Part shown: in pieces, positions 1 to 10,540 of the stretch | How positions within the stretch are numbered: the stretch's first letter is position 1 | Layout: every line of letters begins with the position of its first letter | The notes under the pieces: model-generated | Databases searched by the model: none | What the model was told of the DNA's origin: nothing | What the model saw: the letters and a program-made list of their open reading frames with translations, nothing else | Assembly: GCA_902729315.2 (NCBI GenBank) | Contig: LR746278.1 | Location: forward strand, 2,675,501-2,739,500 | From: Spirodela intermedia | Taxonomy: Eukaryota > Streptophyta > Magnoliopsida > Alismatales > Araceae | Direction: 5' to 3' | DNA length: 64,000 nucleotides | Made by a program: the position numbers and the translations under genes

Positions 1-1043
1 AAAGATCGAGGTAGATGTGATAAAGTGAGGGAGACGGAGGAATTTGGCCGTTACCTCTCTATCGTTTGATACCGATTTGATGTGCCCGGGATTTTGAATT
101 TGGAGTTCCGGCCTCTTTCTGTCTATATCTTAGTCGTGTCCGCCTTCAAAAGGATCCGGCTTTCCTTGTATCTCTCGGATCGGGCGGAGCCCAGGGCTTC
201 AGAAGAGTCTGACACCTGAAATTTTTTCGATATCATATTTATAGAATTATATTACTCGATCGAAGTAGCCCCAGCAATGAGACAATATTCAGCGACTAGT
301 GGTGAGGGAGGGAGGGGGAGGGCGAGAGAGAGAGAGGGAGGGCCAGACCCTATCAATGGCTAGATATGGCCAATTATAGACGGAAGGAGGCTAGAACTCC
401 TAACCCAGATTTAAGACTTATCTGAAGAAATGAAATTAAACTGGAGGTAACGGCCAAATTCCTCTCTCTCCCCGAGCTCGTACTTCATCGGAGTCTAGTG
501 CATAGCCTATTTTTCGATCGCTTCGTTAAATACTCAAAAACATTTGATGATATGCGGAAGTCAGCGAGCATCGGAGCTGAGAAATGTATCAGGGATGTGA
601 GCGAGTCGGACCGAGTCGGAGAAGAACAGCTGGAAGTTGGTGGCACGAGATTCCGATCCTCCTGTGACCCGGCGATGAACAGTGCAGGAGGGTGGGGGAG
701 AGGGCCATGCTGGAATAGTGGGTCTCTCCAGTCCCCTTCAATCGGAAACGACTGTTCCAACTGTGCCCAGCTTCGTCTGCCCTCCATGAGGACAAGAGAA
801 ATGAGGAATTCATTTCAACGTCGCCCCCCTCTCTCTCTCTCTCGTTCTCGCTATGTATAAATATCTGTCTAGCCCCTCGACGCGACCTGTAAAGAGCTAT
901 TCCCATGGAGAGGGATAAGAGAGAGAGAAAGAGGGGGGATAGCAGCCTGCATGTCTCTCTGCATTTTGATCAGAAACAATAGATACACATTTATTTTTAT
1001 ACATGTACCGACTGAGAGGGGAGAAGAACAACCTGCATGTTTC

Positions 1044-1092
<49 letters not shown>

Positions 1093-1209
1093 ATTAAGAT
1101 GTGGAGATGCGGTTGCCCTCTCGTCAATGTACATGGTTCTGCAATACGCAGAGTAGTTTAGAGATCATATCCTCGAAACCCAGCTCTTTAGCAGGAGTAG
1201 AAACCATGT
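1..1209. other. Intergenic region with GA tracts
   Basis: I see no supported gene here. The stretch downstream of the P450 holds purine-rich tracts (about 300-345 and 1047-1092). It also has a short inverted repeat: the segment near 30-56 reappears in reverse complement near 441-467. The open frames across it are short, overlap on both strands and show no recognisable domain. Confidence 0.6.
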
Positions 1210-2894
1210 TCACCCAATTATCGACCCTGAAGTATCTTCTGCTGCAGTCTCAGGGAGGAGCTTGAAGATAATCGGCGCTCCGTGCTGGGGGCTGAGGATC
1301 ATCGACACGATCGGCGCGTGGACGTACGCTGGCGATAGCCGGAAGGAGAACCGCCGGAGGAGGACGGCCATGGCGAATTTGGCCTGCATCAGGGCCAGCC
1401 TTTGCCCCGCACAGGTGCGAGCTCCCAGCCCGAAGGGCATGAAGGCGGCGGGATGCGCCGCCGCTCCCGCCACCCCGTTGACGAACCGGTCCGGGTTGAA
1501 CTCGCCTGCATCCTGCCCCCACAGCTTCTGGTCGTGGTGGACTGCCAGTGTGGATATCACGAGCTGCGTTCCCCTGGGTATCAACCGCCCTCCGAGCTCT
1601 ACGTGGGTATTCGCCGTCCTGGTGGTCGCCACCGATGGCGGATAAAGCCGCAGTGTCTCGTGGAGGATCATGCTCAGCTGGAAAATCGGAAAAACCCTGA
1701 TACTTTTAGACATCCACGATAAGATATATCAAGAATGACATCCACGCAGTGTCACAGTATTTTCTATATTATTTTCTCTCCCCTTCTAGTGGGTAGATTC
1801 GCCGGGAACTCACTTTCTTCAGCTTGCCGATTTGCTCGGCGGCGGGAACGCTGCTCCAGCCGCAGACGAGGAGGACTTCCCGCCGGGCCAGATCCTGCCA
1901 ATCGGGATACATCGCTAGGAGCACGGTGGCCCACGTGAGAAGGCTCGACGTGGTCTGCTTCCCGGCGTGGAGGAAGGTCTTGCACTCTTCCACGATATCG
2001 TGCGGCGTGATCGCCGGCGCCGGCACCGGAGATGACGACGTCTTGACGGCGGCGCCTATGAGGAGGTCGAGCAAGTCCGTCGGGCCGTGGTTGTCCTTGG
2101 GAGCCGCCTCTGCGGCCGCGCGCTGTTCCTTCCGGAGGCCGATTAACCTCGCCAGTGAGCTCCTAATCTCCTTGTTCAGTTTCCAGTAGGCGGTGTTCCT
2201 CTTCGTGGGGAGCAAGCTTCATGAATTAATTCCTGAAAACAATTAGATTTCGCGAATCGATCGTTGTTCGCTATAGGAAGTTCGAAATCGTACCAGCAGC
2301 CGGGGAAGAAGACGTTGCGGAAGGCATCGGCGGCGAGCGCCATCTGCTGAGCTTGCAGGCCGAAGATTGCCTCTCCATGCTTGTAGCCGCCACCGAGGAC
2401 TGCGCGGCTTACAACCTCTCCCGTAAGCTTCTGGAAGTATTCCGTAACTTCCACCTCCGCCTCGCCGGACTCCGGCGAGACTACCCACTGCTCCGCCATC
2501 TCCGCCATCCTGTTTCCGATCACCGGTATCAGCAACTGAAGCCTCGAAATAAGAACAACCCCCATATTAGTTGGCCTTGTGTATTGAGATTAGGGCAGCT
2601 CATGCAAAGGAGGAGGACGATCTTGCTTACTCCGAGGTTGTCTGGATGGAAGAGGGGGGAGACGACCTTGCGGTGGTAGGCCCATCTCTCTCCCTGGAGA
2701 TTCAACAGTCCTTCCCCCTCGAGATGCCTGACCAGCGGGTGCCGCTCGTCCCTCTCGAAAGCGTCTGCCCTCGAGACAAGGATCTCACTGATGAGATCCG
2801 GGTCCCCCACGGTCAACCTCGCCGTTGGTCCGAACCAGACCAGGAAGTTGGACCCTTCATGAAGAAGATGACGACCCACATCAAAACCAGGGAT

Positions 2895-2939
<45 letters not shown>

Positions 2940-3253
2940 AAGGTGGGCTTACCGTAGATCTTGCTCCAGTGATTGTGGAAGGGGAGGACCCTGGGGAGGA
3001 TGTTGTGTGAGAAAGGGAGCGCCATGGGCTTGGAGGAGGCCTCCAGCGTCATCCTGATCAGCTCCGTCAAGTTTCCCAAGAAGAAGCGGTAGGGAGGCCC
3101 CTTAATCCCCTGCCTGGAGAAGTGCTCCTCCACTCTCCTCGGCCGCCACAGGAGAAGCTCCAGCGCCCACCATGCGGCCAAAATGGCGCACAGCAGCAGG
3201 GCCGCCGGCAGCCACAACCACTCCCCCGCCCCTTCCCACGCTTCGCCCTTCAT
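1210..3253 (-). CDS. CYP734A: Cytochrome P450, CYP734A type (brassinosteroid C-26 hydroxylase)
   Basis: The model has five exons: 3253-2953, 2854-2631, 2535-2294, 2216-1814 and 1677-1210. They sum to 1638 nt (545 aa) and stay in frame through four GT-AG introns. An N-terminal membrane anchor (about residues 14-34) is followed by WWALELLLWRPRRVEEHFSR, typical of CYP734A/BAS1. Visible P450 motifs are AGKQTT in helix I (exon 4), ETLR of the K-helix ExxR (exon 5), FNPDRF, and the heme loop FGLGARTCAG with its cysteine ligand. CYP734A enzymes sit on the ER membrane and inactivate brassinolide and castasterone by C-26 hydroxylation; that role is inferred from family. The exon 3/4 junction gives PGCCLLPTKRN and is the least certain splice. 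A (GA)19-like tract lies in intron 1. A CYP72-clan enzyme with another substrate is the main alternative. Confidence 0.9.
2897..2934. repeat. (GA)n microsatellite in CYP734A intron 1
   Basis: This is an uninterrupted GA dinucleotide run of about 38 bp inside the first intron of the P450, close to the donor site. On the coding strand it reads as CT, adding a pyrimidine tract to the intron. It is likely length-polymorphic. Confidence 0.9.
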
Positions 3254-3457
3254 TCAGGCTCCTCCCCTTCTCTTATCTCCGGCCCTTTCTCTCTCTAGAC
3301 GCCTGGTGTAGCCGAAGGGCTAGAGACAGTTACAGCTACTCTACCTTCTCAGGGGATTCGATGTAAACATCGTGGTGTTCATAGACAAGGTAGAGATGGA
3401 GGGGGAACGAGAGAGAGAGAGAGAGAGTTTGCGAGGAAGGGGGAACAGCGGGTGATA

Positions 3458-3464
3458 TTATATA
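3458..3464 (-). promoter_or_regulatory. Candidate TATA box of the CYP734A gene
   Basis: Read on the minus strand this is CTATATAA, about 205 bp upstream of the P450 start codon. That would leave a 5' leader of roughly 170-180 nt containing a CT-rich stretch (3410-3426). The position is plausible, but no transcription start evidence is available. Confidence 0.45.
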
Positions 3465-3826
3465 GGAGAGGACGCCATCAACGAGGACTAAGGAGAGCCA
3501 GAAATTCGATTCGACTGTACGAAATGGACGACGATCACCGCCGACAGGTTCTTGGCCGTCCGATCTTCGGGGCATGCCCCTTGGAAACGTGTATCACAGA
3601 TCTGACGGACACAACGCATTCGTGCACCTCCCCTCGGTAGGCTTCTTGGGCTTAGTTGGCCCCAATCTCCGCCCATGGGCCTTGAACTTTGGGCCCACTC
3701 CATTTACATATACATATAAATAGAGAGCGAGCGAGCGAGCGCGAGAGAGAGAGAGAGAGAGAGAGATCTTAACTTGGCTCTCTTTCTCTGTGCACGCTCA
3801 TACTTTTCCACCTCTGATTTTGTGCA

Positions 3827-3828
<2 letters not shown>

Positions 3829-3880
<52 letters not shown>
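3829..3880. repeat. (CT)n microsatellite
   Basis: A CT run of about 52 bp lies in the intergenic region between the P450 and the small membrane-protein gene. A shorter GA run sits just upstream at about 3740-3765. The rest of 3465-4136 holds no supported gene. Several TGGGC/GCCCA motifs occur at 3650-3700. Confidence 0.9.
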
Positions 3881-3882
<2 letters not shown>

Positions 3883-4136
3883 GTATGGGTGTGCACGCAT
3901 CCGGTTTATATATTTCGAGCAAATTTAATAAGTGCCATACAAAATTCGGGCAGATTTATTAATTAAATTTAAATCATTGATAAAAAAATCATAAAATCCA
4001 ATACATTTGCGTTAAAAAAAGGCCGGGAACGAGCGATACGATCGCATACATATATATTTATACAGACGCGGAGTCTTATTTTTGAGAAATAAAGTGGGAA
4101 TTTTCTTTCCTGCGGGCAGAAGCAAAGGGCGGCGGA

Positions 4137-4430
4137 TCAGGGCAACCCCGCCGCACGTGTGTCGGAGAAGAACCAGAGCACGGCGGCGCAGGCGAGGACC
4201 ACGAGGGGGATTATGTGGACGGCGCCCTCAGCCGCCCTCCTCCGCGCCGCCTCCTTCCTCGCCATGTCCGACCGCGGGTCGTATCTCGGCAGCAGCGCAA
4301 TCTCCTCGCCCAATTCTGCCGCCACCGCCGCCGCCGCCGCCCGCTCCCCTCCCCCGGCCTGCGGCGGCGGCACCGTCCTCCCCACGCATAGCTCGTCCAT
4401 GCCCCCCTTCTTGCTCCCCGACCTGTGCAT
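4137..4430 (-). CDS. Small plant protein with one C-terminal membrane segment
   Basis: A single-exon frame encodes 97 aa and begins MHRSGSKKGG. The N-terminal half is low-complexity and Gly/Ala/Pro-rich. It is followed by a conserved-looking block (LPRYDPRSDMARKEAARRRA, about residues 47-66) and one hydrophobic helix (VHIIPLVVLACAAVLWFFS, about 71-89) close to the C terminus. That layout resembles a tail-anchored or single-pass protein, and it recalls a family of uncharacterised plant proteins beginning MHRS with a helix near VHLIPL..LCA.VLWxFS. No biochemical role is known to me. A GA-rich leader (about 4447-4480) precedes it. A non-coding interpretation is possible because the region is very GC-rich, but the ordered motif-helix arrangement argues for a real gene. 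Confidence 0.65.
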   Translation of the reverse strand: MHRSGSKKGGMDELCVGRTVPPPQAGGGERAAAAAVAAELGEEIALLPRYDPRSDMARKEAARRRAAEGAVHIIPLVVLACAAVLWFFSDTRAAGLP

Positions 4431-4640
4431 CTTCTTCTTTCGCTCACAGAGAGAGAGGAGAGAAAGAGAGAGAAAGAGGCGGCGGTGGATCTACGTAGGA
4501 ATGGAAGAAGGAGGGGACACCGTTGACCTTGAGGTGGAGAGGGGGGATGGGGGGGGTGAGACGTTTCTTCAATTTTCGTCGAGAGAATGATTTTTGTTTT
4601 TTTCTTATAAGGGATCTCTCTGGGTTAAACGGGCCTTTAT

Positions 4641-4646
4641 TGGGCT
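4641..4646 (+). promoter_or_regulatory. Site II-type element (TGGGCT) upstream of COX5B
   Basis: TGGGCT lies 194 bp upstream of the COX5B start, with an ACGGGCC motif 10 bp before it. Site II elements (TGGGCY) are established control sites in plant genes for cytochrome c oxidase subunits and other respiratory proteins, where TCP factors can bind. Function here is inferred from motif and position only. Confidence 0.45.
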
Positions 4647-4839
4647 ATATTTTGTGTTGACTAACAGCGTGCCCATTAACGTGGGGGAGGTATGCAGCAG
4701 GCACGCGCCTGTTCGGAGACCGCTTTTTAAACGTGGCCCCGAGGTCAAAGCCTACCGGAGTGAGGAGAGAGAGAGAGAGAGAGAGAGAGGGGAAGAGAGA
4801 GAGAGAGGGGTGACCTGAGAGCTCGTACGAACACCAGCG

Positions 4840-7800
4840 ATGGCGGCGACGATGTGGCGGAAGGCGCCGGCGGGGCTTCGAATCCTTTCGTCTTCCTGGC
4901 GGTCAGTCCTAGGTATTGGTGGATCCAGTGGCGGCGTTGGATCCTTCTCCCACGAAACCCTACGCAACCGTGTCTGCGCCACGTTGTCGTCATCGCTTCA
5001 CTCCTCCCCATTCCAGGGGACGTCTCCTCTGTTCTCCCCTGACGCTGGTGCGCGTCTTATGTGAATCCCCGGTTTTATTCCGTCTCTTGTTTTACCGCTG
5101 CTTTACGGCCCTGTGACTCTTTTGATTCGTTTACTCAAAGCCGACGCTGTGACAAATAAGAAAGTGGAGGATATAATGCCGATCGCCACCGGACACGAGA
5201 AGGAGGAACTTGAGGCTGAGCTCGAAGTATGCCCGTTTCGTTGAGGTTCTTTATTAGATTCCCAGGACTCTATCCAAGGTTATAACTGATTGTTATTTTC
5301 AGGGGAGGAAGAGGTTTGATATGGATGCTCCTGTTGGACCATTCGGTACAAAGGTATTGGTTTTGGATCATTAGTTTGATCTTCTTAGTATGTATTTTAT
5401 GTAGTCAATCGCGAGTGCTGAGGTCACTACATCGGATTCTAGTGGGAATAATCACGAAATTGCATTGCTGACATTGTATCAGTGTGGCCGATTTTTAACT
5501 GATGGTGCATGGGCCTTGTCTTTGTTTTGTTGTATTATTATTTCGTATTCATAATTTATTGTTCACTATTCTTAACAGGTTTTTTCTTTCTATCATTGCA
5601 TTGGTTTTCTGTTTTCATTTCTGGGAGAAAAGATATAATTTTTTTCTTTCTGTGAGTGTTACCTGATATTGTATCTGGGTATCATTATTGTTCTTTCTTT
5701 GCTGTGAAAACCTTTTCAGTTGTTTAATCATGAAATTTGGGGAATGTCGTGAGTTTGTTGAAAGATCACTCTCTCAGCTGTGGTTAGAACTATATGCTTC
5801 ATTGAGGTGTAGTGAGCTATGCCTTTGTTAGCACATTGAGGTGAGGGAGTCTTACCTTCCGAATAGTGGTGGCCTTTGTAATCATAGAACTTGGCGTACT
5901 ATGTATCTACTGTCCCTAGGAGTTCTGACCCAGTGTTCTAGAAGCCATAATTCATTTACCCAATTGCTGTTTAGAAACTGGAAGAACAGGTGGATGCTGT
6001 TATAATCTCCTGCGCATGGTTGATGATGTTAAAAGCTGTTATAGATCATAGCCTCTGGCAATTATCTTCAAGAAAATCTGGTTTAGGCTTCTACTGACGT
6101 GGAGAACGGATAATTCTATCAATGTACAGATAGTCCTACTCAGCTTCAGGAGAAAACAAGGGTTGGTGATGTGGGCAGTGGTCCTACGGACCCAATATTT
6201 ATCACCTGATGATGAACAATCTATCTAAACATAACTGGCTAATTCTATCAATATACGGATAGTCCTACTCATCTTCAGGAGGAACCAAGGGCTGGTGATG
6301 GCGGGAGTAGTCCTATGGATCCAACATTTATCACCTTATAATGAACGATTTATTTTTCGTTACAGGTCCTCAGACTACATACCTTTATGTGCTATTTGTA
6401 CAATAACATTTGAGAACGATAATTTTGTTCGATAATTGTTTTTTTATACAGTGTTTTATTTATTAAAATTAATTAATGAATTAATTAGGGCCAAGGATCA
6501 GAAAAAATCGGCAGGTTCCAATGTTGCCAATGTGGATGCTGGTATTTTCTTTAAAATGCCTCCAATGCTCTGCTTGCTATTGTGAGAGTACCATCCCTTT
6601 TTTTTTAAATCCATACTTGAACTTTTGTCATGTAGTATTTTAATGTCAATAAGAGAGTGATAAAGAAATGTGAAAATTGTGTTTCACACAGTTTTAGAGG
6701 ATTATTTTGGTGATAGAGGTTTTTTATGAACCTTGAATGATGCATAAATGTATGGTCCGTGTAGATGCTCATTTTTAGAGTTGATTCGTTCTATCACAAG
6801 TACTTGAATACTTAATATTAAAGGTAGGTTTATTGCATTTTGTGTTGGTAGTTCGTTCCTTCAAAGTTCATTTATGACGTGGCAAATTTACCGTCCTGGT
6901 TTTTTGTAATTCTGTTTTCGCAGAAAATGAAGAGGCTTTGGTTAATCTTGCCTTGGCTGAAAACACCATGATCCTCCTGATCCTTGCTAGGATAACTGCT
7001 TGGTTATGTTCCCCTATCCAACTGAAGTACCTTATAGTCTTTTATATGTTGTTCGGCTGTTAATGTCAAGTTCCTCGGATCCAAACAAAATATCAGGAAA
7101 AGATTGGATTTATTTTGTTCATCGGATGTATGACCATTATAGGTGATGGTCACTGAATGTTTTATGTTTAGGGATGGTTCTGACGCTATAATTTCTCGGC
7201 TTCTGGATCCCCACACGAGATACCTCTGAGAAAATGATTCTTATACTGTCACATTGCTTTTTATTTGGTTCGGTTCATGCCATTAACCAGGTTCCAAAGA
7301 AAATGAAACCTATAAAACCTTGTTATGTAGAAATATTATCAGGTCTTCTTTCCTCGCCATGGAACCCTCAGACCGAGGTTCAGACGGCGTATCCACCCAC
7401 AGATGCCCATTAGCAGTCTGCATTCCTTTTGAAGATCCCATGGATCGTAGGGGAAAATATTTCTTTTTGTATTAAATCATTGCTACCATATAAGAGTCCT
7501 CAGCGTTAATTTTATCCATTGGTTTATTTTTGATCGTAGGAAGTACCTGCTGTAGTCCAGTCCTACTACGACAAGAGAATTGTTGGCTGCCCAGGTGGCG
7601 AGGGTGGTAAGTCTCGATCTACCCTACACCTTCACGATAGTTTATCTAGCTTGTGCCATCTCTGGTAAGCAAGACCGTGTTTCCCTATTTTAGAGATTCA
7701 TTTCCCAGTGGCCCTATAGATTGAGACTCAACTCTTGGTGATATTTACTTGCATAGCCTATCTTTTTTTTTTTTTAAGTCCTAAATTTTGAGAAAAAAAA

Positions 7801-8280
7801 TTGTCCTTGAGATGGGAAATACCAGCTTGCGGATCTGACATAAATTATATTAAATCATTTTAGCTGAATCAAATATATATTGCCGTGAAATATCTTCCCT
7901 TTAACAATCCTGAATTGAGGCCCACCCATTGATCCACAAATCGAGGCATGAAGATTTCAACTCTGTGATGGGCTCTCCTCATGATCTCTTATGTGCTTCT
8001 AATTTCTTTGCATCTCAGAGGATGAGCATGATGTCGTCTGGTTTTGGCTGGAAAAGGATAAGCCACACGAGTGCCCTGTGTGCTCACAGTACTTTGTGGT
8101 AATTTCTTCTTAAAATCTTCTAATTTAGATCAAAAAAAGAAACGAGGATCCTTTACATTCTAAAGGCCTGTTTCCTCATTGGTTTCCTCTCTGAATGTCC
8201 TCCAGCTGGAGGTGATCGGTGAGGGAGGTCCTCCAGATGGCCATGGCGATGACGAGGAAGAAGATGAAGACCATCACTGA
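4840..8280 (+). CDS. COX5B: Cytochrome c oxidase subunit 5b, mitochondrial precursor
   Basis: Six exons (4840-5047, 5141-5226, 5303-5353, 7540-7606, 8019-8098, 8206-8280) sum to 567 nt, giving 188 aa in frame. Residues 1 to about 75 form a Ser/Arg-rich, acid-poor mitochondrial presequence (MAATMWRKAPAGLRILSSSW...). The mature part starts near KKVEDIMPIATGHEKEELEA. The zinc site is visible as GCPGGEGEDEHDVVWFWLEK followed by CPVC; the first cysteine is in exon 4 and the CPVC in exon 5. The tail is Asp/Glu-rich and ends DHH. It is a nuclear-encoded peripheral subunit of complex IV on the matrix side. Intron 3 is 2.2 kb and carries a 129-bp tandem duplication. The start at 4840 gives MAATMWRK; an in-frame ATG at 4852 (MWRK) would match the shorter start of other plant homologues. 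Confidence 0.95.
6111..6356. repeat. 129-bp-spaced direct duplication in COX5B intron 3
   Basis: A segment starting TAATTCTATCAAT at 6111 recurs at 6240 with scattered substitutions (about 115 bp each). Both copies carry the landmarks GATAGTCCTACTCA, TTCAGGAG and TTTATCACCT in the same order. This is a diverged tandem duplication of intronic DNA with no coding content. Confidence 0.8.
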
Positions 8281-8616
8281 GTCTCTCCTGGTGTGTTCCA
8301 TCTTCAGTCCGTTCTCTTGTCCTCGAATCGTTCTTTGGTTGCTTCTTGATGCTGTTGGGATAATAAAATCGCACGATTTGTTCTTCGGCCTGCTGTCTAT
8401 TTAAACTCGTATTTTCTTGCTATTCTCAATAATTGAAGGGCAGTCTTTATTCCCATTTTTTCCCCATATCATGATGATATTGGAAACTCTCGTGTTGAGA
8501 TTGCGGCCGATTCTTAGTGTATCTATTCCAAAACTAACTCAGATACATGTCTCGAGCTTATAGCTGATTCTCAGATCGGATGGTGCCCGGAGAACAGATT
8601 TCTTACCTGGTATTTA

Positions 8617-8643
8617 CTCTCTCTCTCTCTCTCTCTCTCTCTC
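8617..8643. repeat. (CT)n microsatellite downstream of COX5B
   Basis: A CT run of about 27 bp. The stretch 8281-8616 is the COX5B 3' flank, with no further gene seen. A second, GA-type run lies at 8866-8895, directly against the foldback element. Confidence 0.85.
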
Positions 8644-8859
8644 CCCACCAATCGGCTCCATCCAACCCCTTCCTTCACTGTCGCACTCATCACCCTCTCC
8701 TAATTGTTGAGAATAACATCAAATTAATTACGAAAAAAAGAGAGAAAACCTTTCATCGTGTAGGGATGGGCATGCTCCACTCGCTGTCGACTAGCCTTCG
8801 AATTAAACGGGCTGCTAATTACACCAGCCGTCAGCGTCGGCCTTTCTTACGAGATAGAT

Positions 8860-8896
<37 letters not shown>

Positions 8897-8897
<1 letters not shown>

Positions 8898-9224
8898 CTC
8901 GAGGAGAATTCTAATTCTGAAGCGTCTCCGCCGCCGCGCCCCGTCGGGAGAGCAGAGTTTCGGTCCTCCCTCTCTGCAGGTGCCACTCCGCCGGGCGGGG
9001 GGGGGGGTTGGACTAGCAGAACTCCCCCGCGATGGGGTTCGCAGAGTGGGTCCGGCCCGACGGCCGCCTCCTCGGCTACAGGCGCGTTGGAATTGGGAGA
9101 AATGGGCGTCCGCCTCTGTAGGCTCGTCTTCCGGTGAGAATTTGCAGAGAGGGAGGACCGAAGTTCTGCTCTCGGGGCGGGGCGGGGTGGCGAAGACGCT
9201 TCAGAATTAGAATTCTCCTCGAGG
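8897..9224. mobile_element. Foldback (long inverted-repeat) element, 328 bp, possible Pack-MULE-like
   Basis: The left arm (8897-8978) and right arm (9143-9224) are reverse complements over about 82 bp. The outer 31 bp (starting CCTCGAGGAGAATTC) are perfect, and the inner part has a few mismatches. The 164-bp loop is very GC-rich and has one frame reading GFAEWVRPDGRLLGYRRVG, which looks like a captured gene fragment that I cannot place. The structure fits a foldback or MULE-type non-autonomous transposon, or an inverted duplication that could yield a hairpin RNA. No flanking target-site duplication is obvious: the left side is a GA microsatellite and the right side is ATTAAAA. Confidence 0.7.
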
Positions 9225-9605
9225 ATTAAAAACTATAAATGACGGAAGAAGGAAATTATGAGTTAATGGGCTTGGGCCGACGTTCTGACAATGTGAGAGT
9301 GCCGGCGTGTTGACAATATCACACGTCGGCACCATGTGAGAGTGTCTCACTAACTGTTGAAGGATGAGGGGGTATCGGACGTCTCTACGGTGTCTCATTT
9401 AAGCCACTCCTTTTCAAACGGGATTAGGATAACGTCATTAATGCCATCTGATCTCCAGGATGTCCGCACATATGACTAGAATTAATGCCTCGAACCATAA
9501 TAATAAGTAGCAATAAGCATTTAATCCAGATATTTAATCACGTACTTCGATTTAAGCAAAGCTGTAGACGACCAGCATATACACAGAGATCAAAGCATCA
9601 GGAGT
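9225..9605. other. Intergenic spacer, nothing recognised
   Basis: This 380-bp AT-rich stretch downstream of the four-TM gene holds no frame with recognisable features. Short repeated words (GTGAGAGTG, ACAATATC) occur near 9290-9345 but do not build a clear array. Confidence 0.5.
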
Positions 9606-10166
9606 TTATTTCGATCCTAAGTGGGAAGGAAGAGCCTGGTCGTCCCTAGCCCATGAGATCGTGTAATAGACGAAGATGAGGGAGAAGATGATACCGAGGA
9701 CGACGAGAGAAAAGAGGGGAAGCTCCATGTAGACCCTCGGTACATAGGCCACGAGCAGGAACATGACACCCATGACCGTCGGTTTCCGCTGCACCCGAGC
9801 CATCGCGGGGCTACGAGGAAAGATGAGTGAGAAGAGGACGAGGCTGAACCCCGTGCAGAAGGCGAGGTGGAGGAAAGTGGAGTGGATATGGAAGAGGAGG
9901 CCTTGAGGAGTCGGCCACGGCGGCTGGTTCATGATTAAGAAGGCGGAGATTGTGGCGAGGAAGAATACCGCGGCTTCGACGAAGCGACCGCCGTCGAACG
10001 ATGTTGCCGAAGCGCCCGAATTCGAGGGGCCAACGATGTTTTGGACGTCATCGGCCGGGATCTCGATCACCACAGCGTCCGCCAGTGGCGCCGCCATGGA
10101 CGGCCGTCGCTGCTCTGCGGAGTTCAAAGACAGAGGCCACCGGAGGAGCTGTGCTACCATGGACAA
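9606..10166 (-). CDS. Hypothetical four-TM membrane protein
   Basis: An uninterrupted 186-aa frame. Residues 1-60 are a soluble, Ala/Ser-rich N terminus (…AAPLADAVVIEIPADDVQN…). Four hydrophobic segments follow at about 63-80, 90-116, 130-148 and 150-172, and the tail is short and polar (ARDDQALPSHLGSK). PPWPTPQG between TM1 and TM2 and FPRSPAMARVQRKP between TM2 and TM3 look like short loops. I do not recognise the family; the layout recalls small uncharacterised plant membrane proteins. A TATA-like CTATATAA lies 43-49 bp upstream on the same strand, which supports transcription. An in-frame internal Met at residue 24 (MAAPLADAVV) could be the true start. Confidence 0.6.
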   Translation of the reverse strand: MSMVAQLLRWPLSLNSAEQRRPSMAAPLADAVVIEIPADDVQNIVGPSNSGASATSFDGGRFVEAAVFFLATISAFLIMNQPPWPTPQGLLFHIHSTFLHLAFCTGFSLVLFSLIFPRSPAMARVQRKPTVMGVMFLLVAYVPRVYMELPLFSLVVLGIIFSLIFVYYTISWARDDQALPSHLGSK

Positions 10167-10208
10167 AGATATCTAGAGATACTGGGAGAGGGTCAAACAC
10201 CCACCTGT

Positions 10209-10215
10209 TATATAG
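10209..10215 (-). promoter_or_regulatory. Candidate TATA box for the four-TM gene
   Basis: CTATATAA on the minus strand ends about 43 bp before the start codon at 10166. That would place transcription start only 10-20 nt upstream of the ATG, or favour the internal Met at residue 24 as start with a longer leader. Confidence 0.45.
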
Positions 10216-10324
10216 AGTCTCCGTGGATCTCTTTTCCATTGAATTTCTTCTCCGTGGATCACTTTTCTCTCTTCTCTCTCTCTCTCTACCTACACGCGTT
10301 CTCTCTCTTTTCTATCATCCAGTT

Positions 10325-10510
10325 TCGCTGGATCCTCATCCAGCCAGTTTGACCGAGGGTCTGTACCGTACGAGTCAGCCGTCGTACCGATCATCCACTT
10401 TCGCCAGTTTGATGGAGGTCCAATCATTTTTTTCTCTCCAGTTTGACCGAGGGTCGCATTCTGCCGCATGAGTCCGCCGTCGCACCGATCGATCATCCAG
10501 TTCCAGCCAG
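10325..10510. repeat. Imperfect tandem repeat, about 97-bp period
   Basis: CCAGTTTGACCGAGGGTC occurs at 10342 and again at 10439. Each is followed by GAGTCxGCCGTCGxACCGATC and a CATCCA motif. The two copies are diverged, and this block leads directly into the GC-rich satellite to its right. Confidence 0.6.
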
Positions 10511-10540
10511 TTACGAGTTCGCCGTCTCACTAGTTTGACC

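Noticed and set aside
3704-3962. Frames made of Arg-Glu or Ser-Leu repeats
   Set aside because: They are translations of GA/CT microsatellites. The same applies near 8580, 25700 and 33400.
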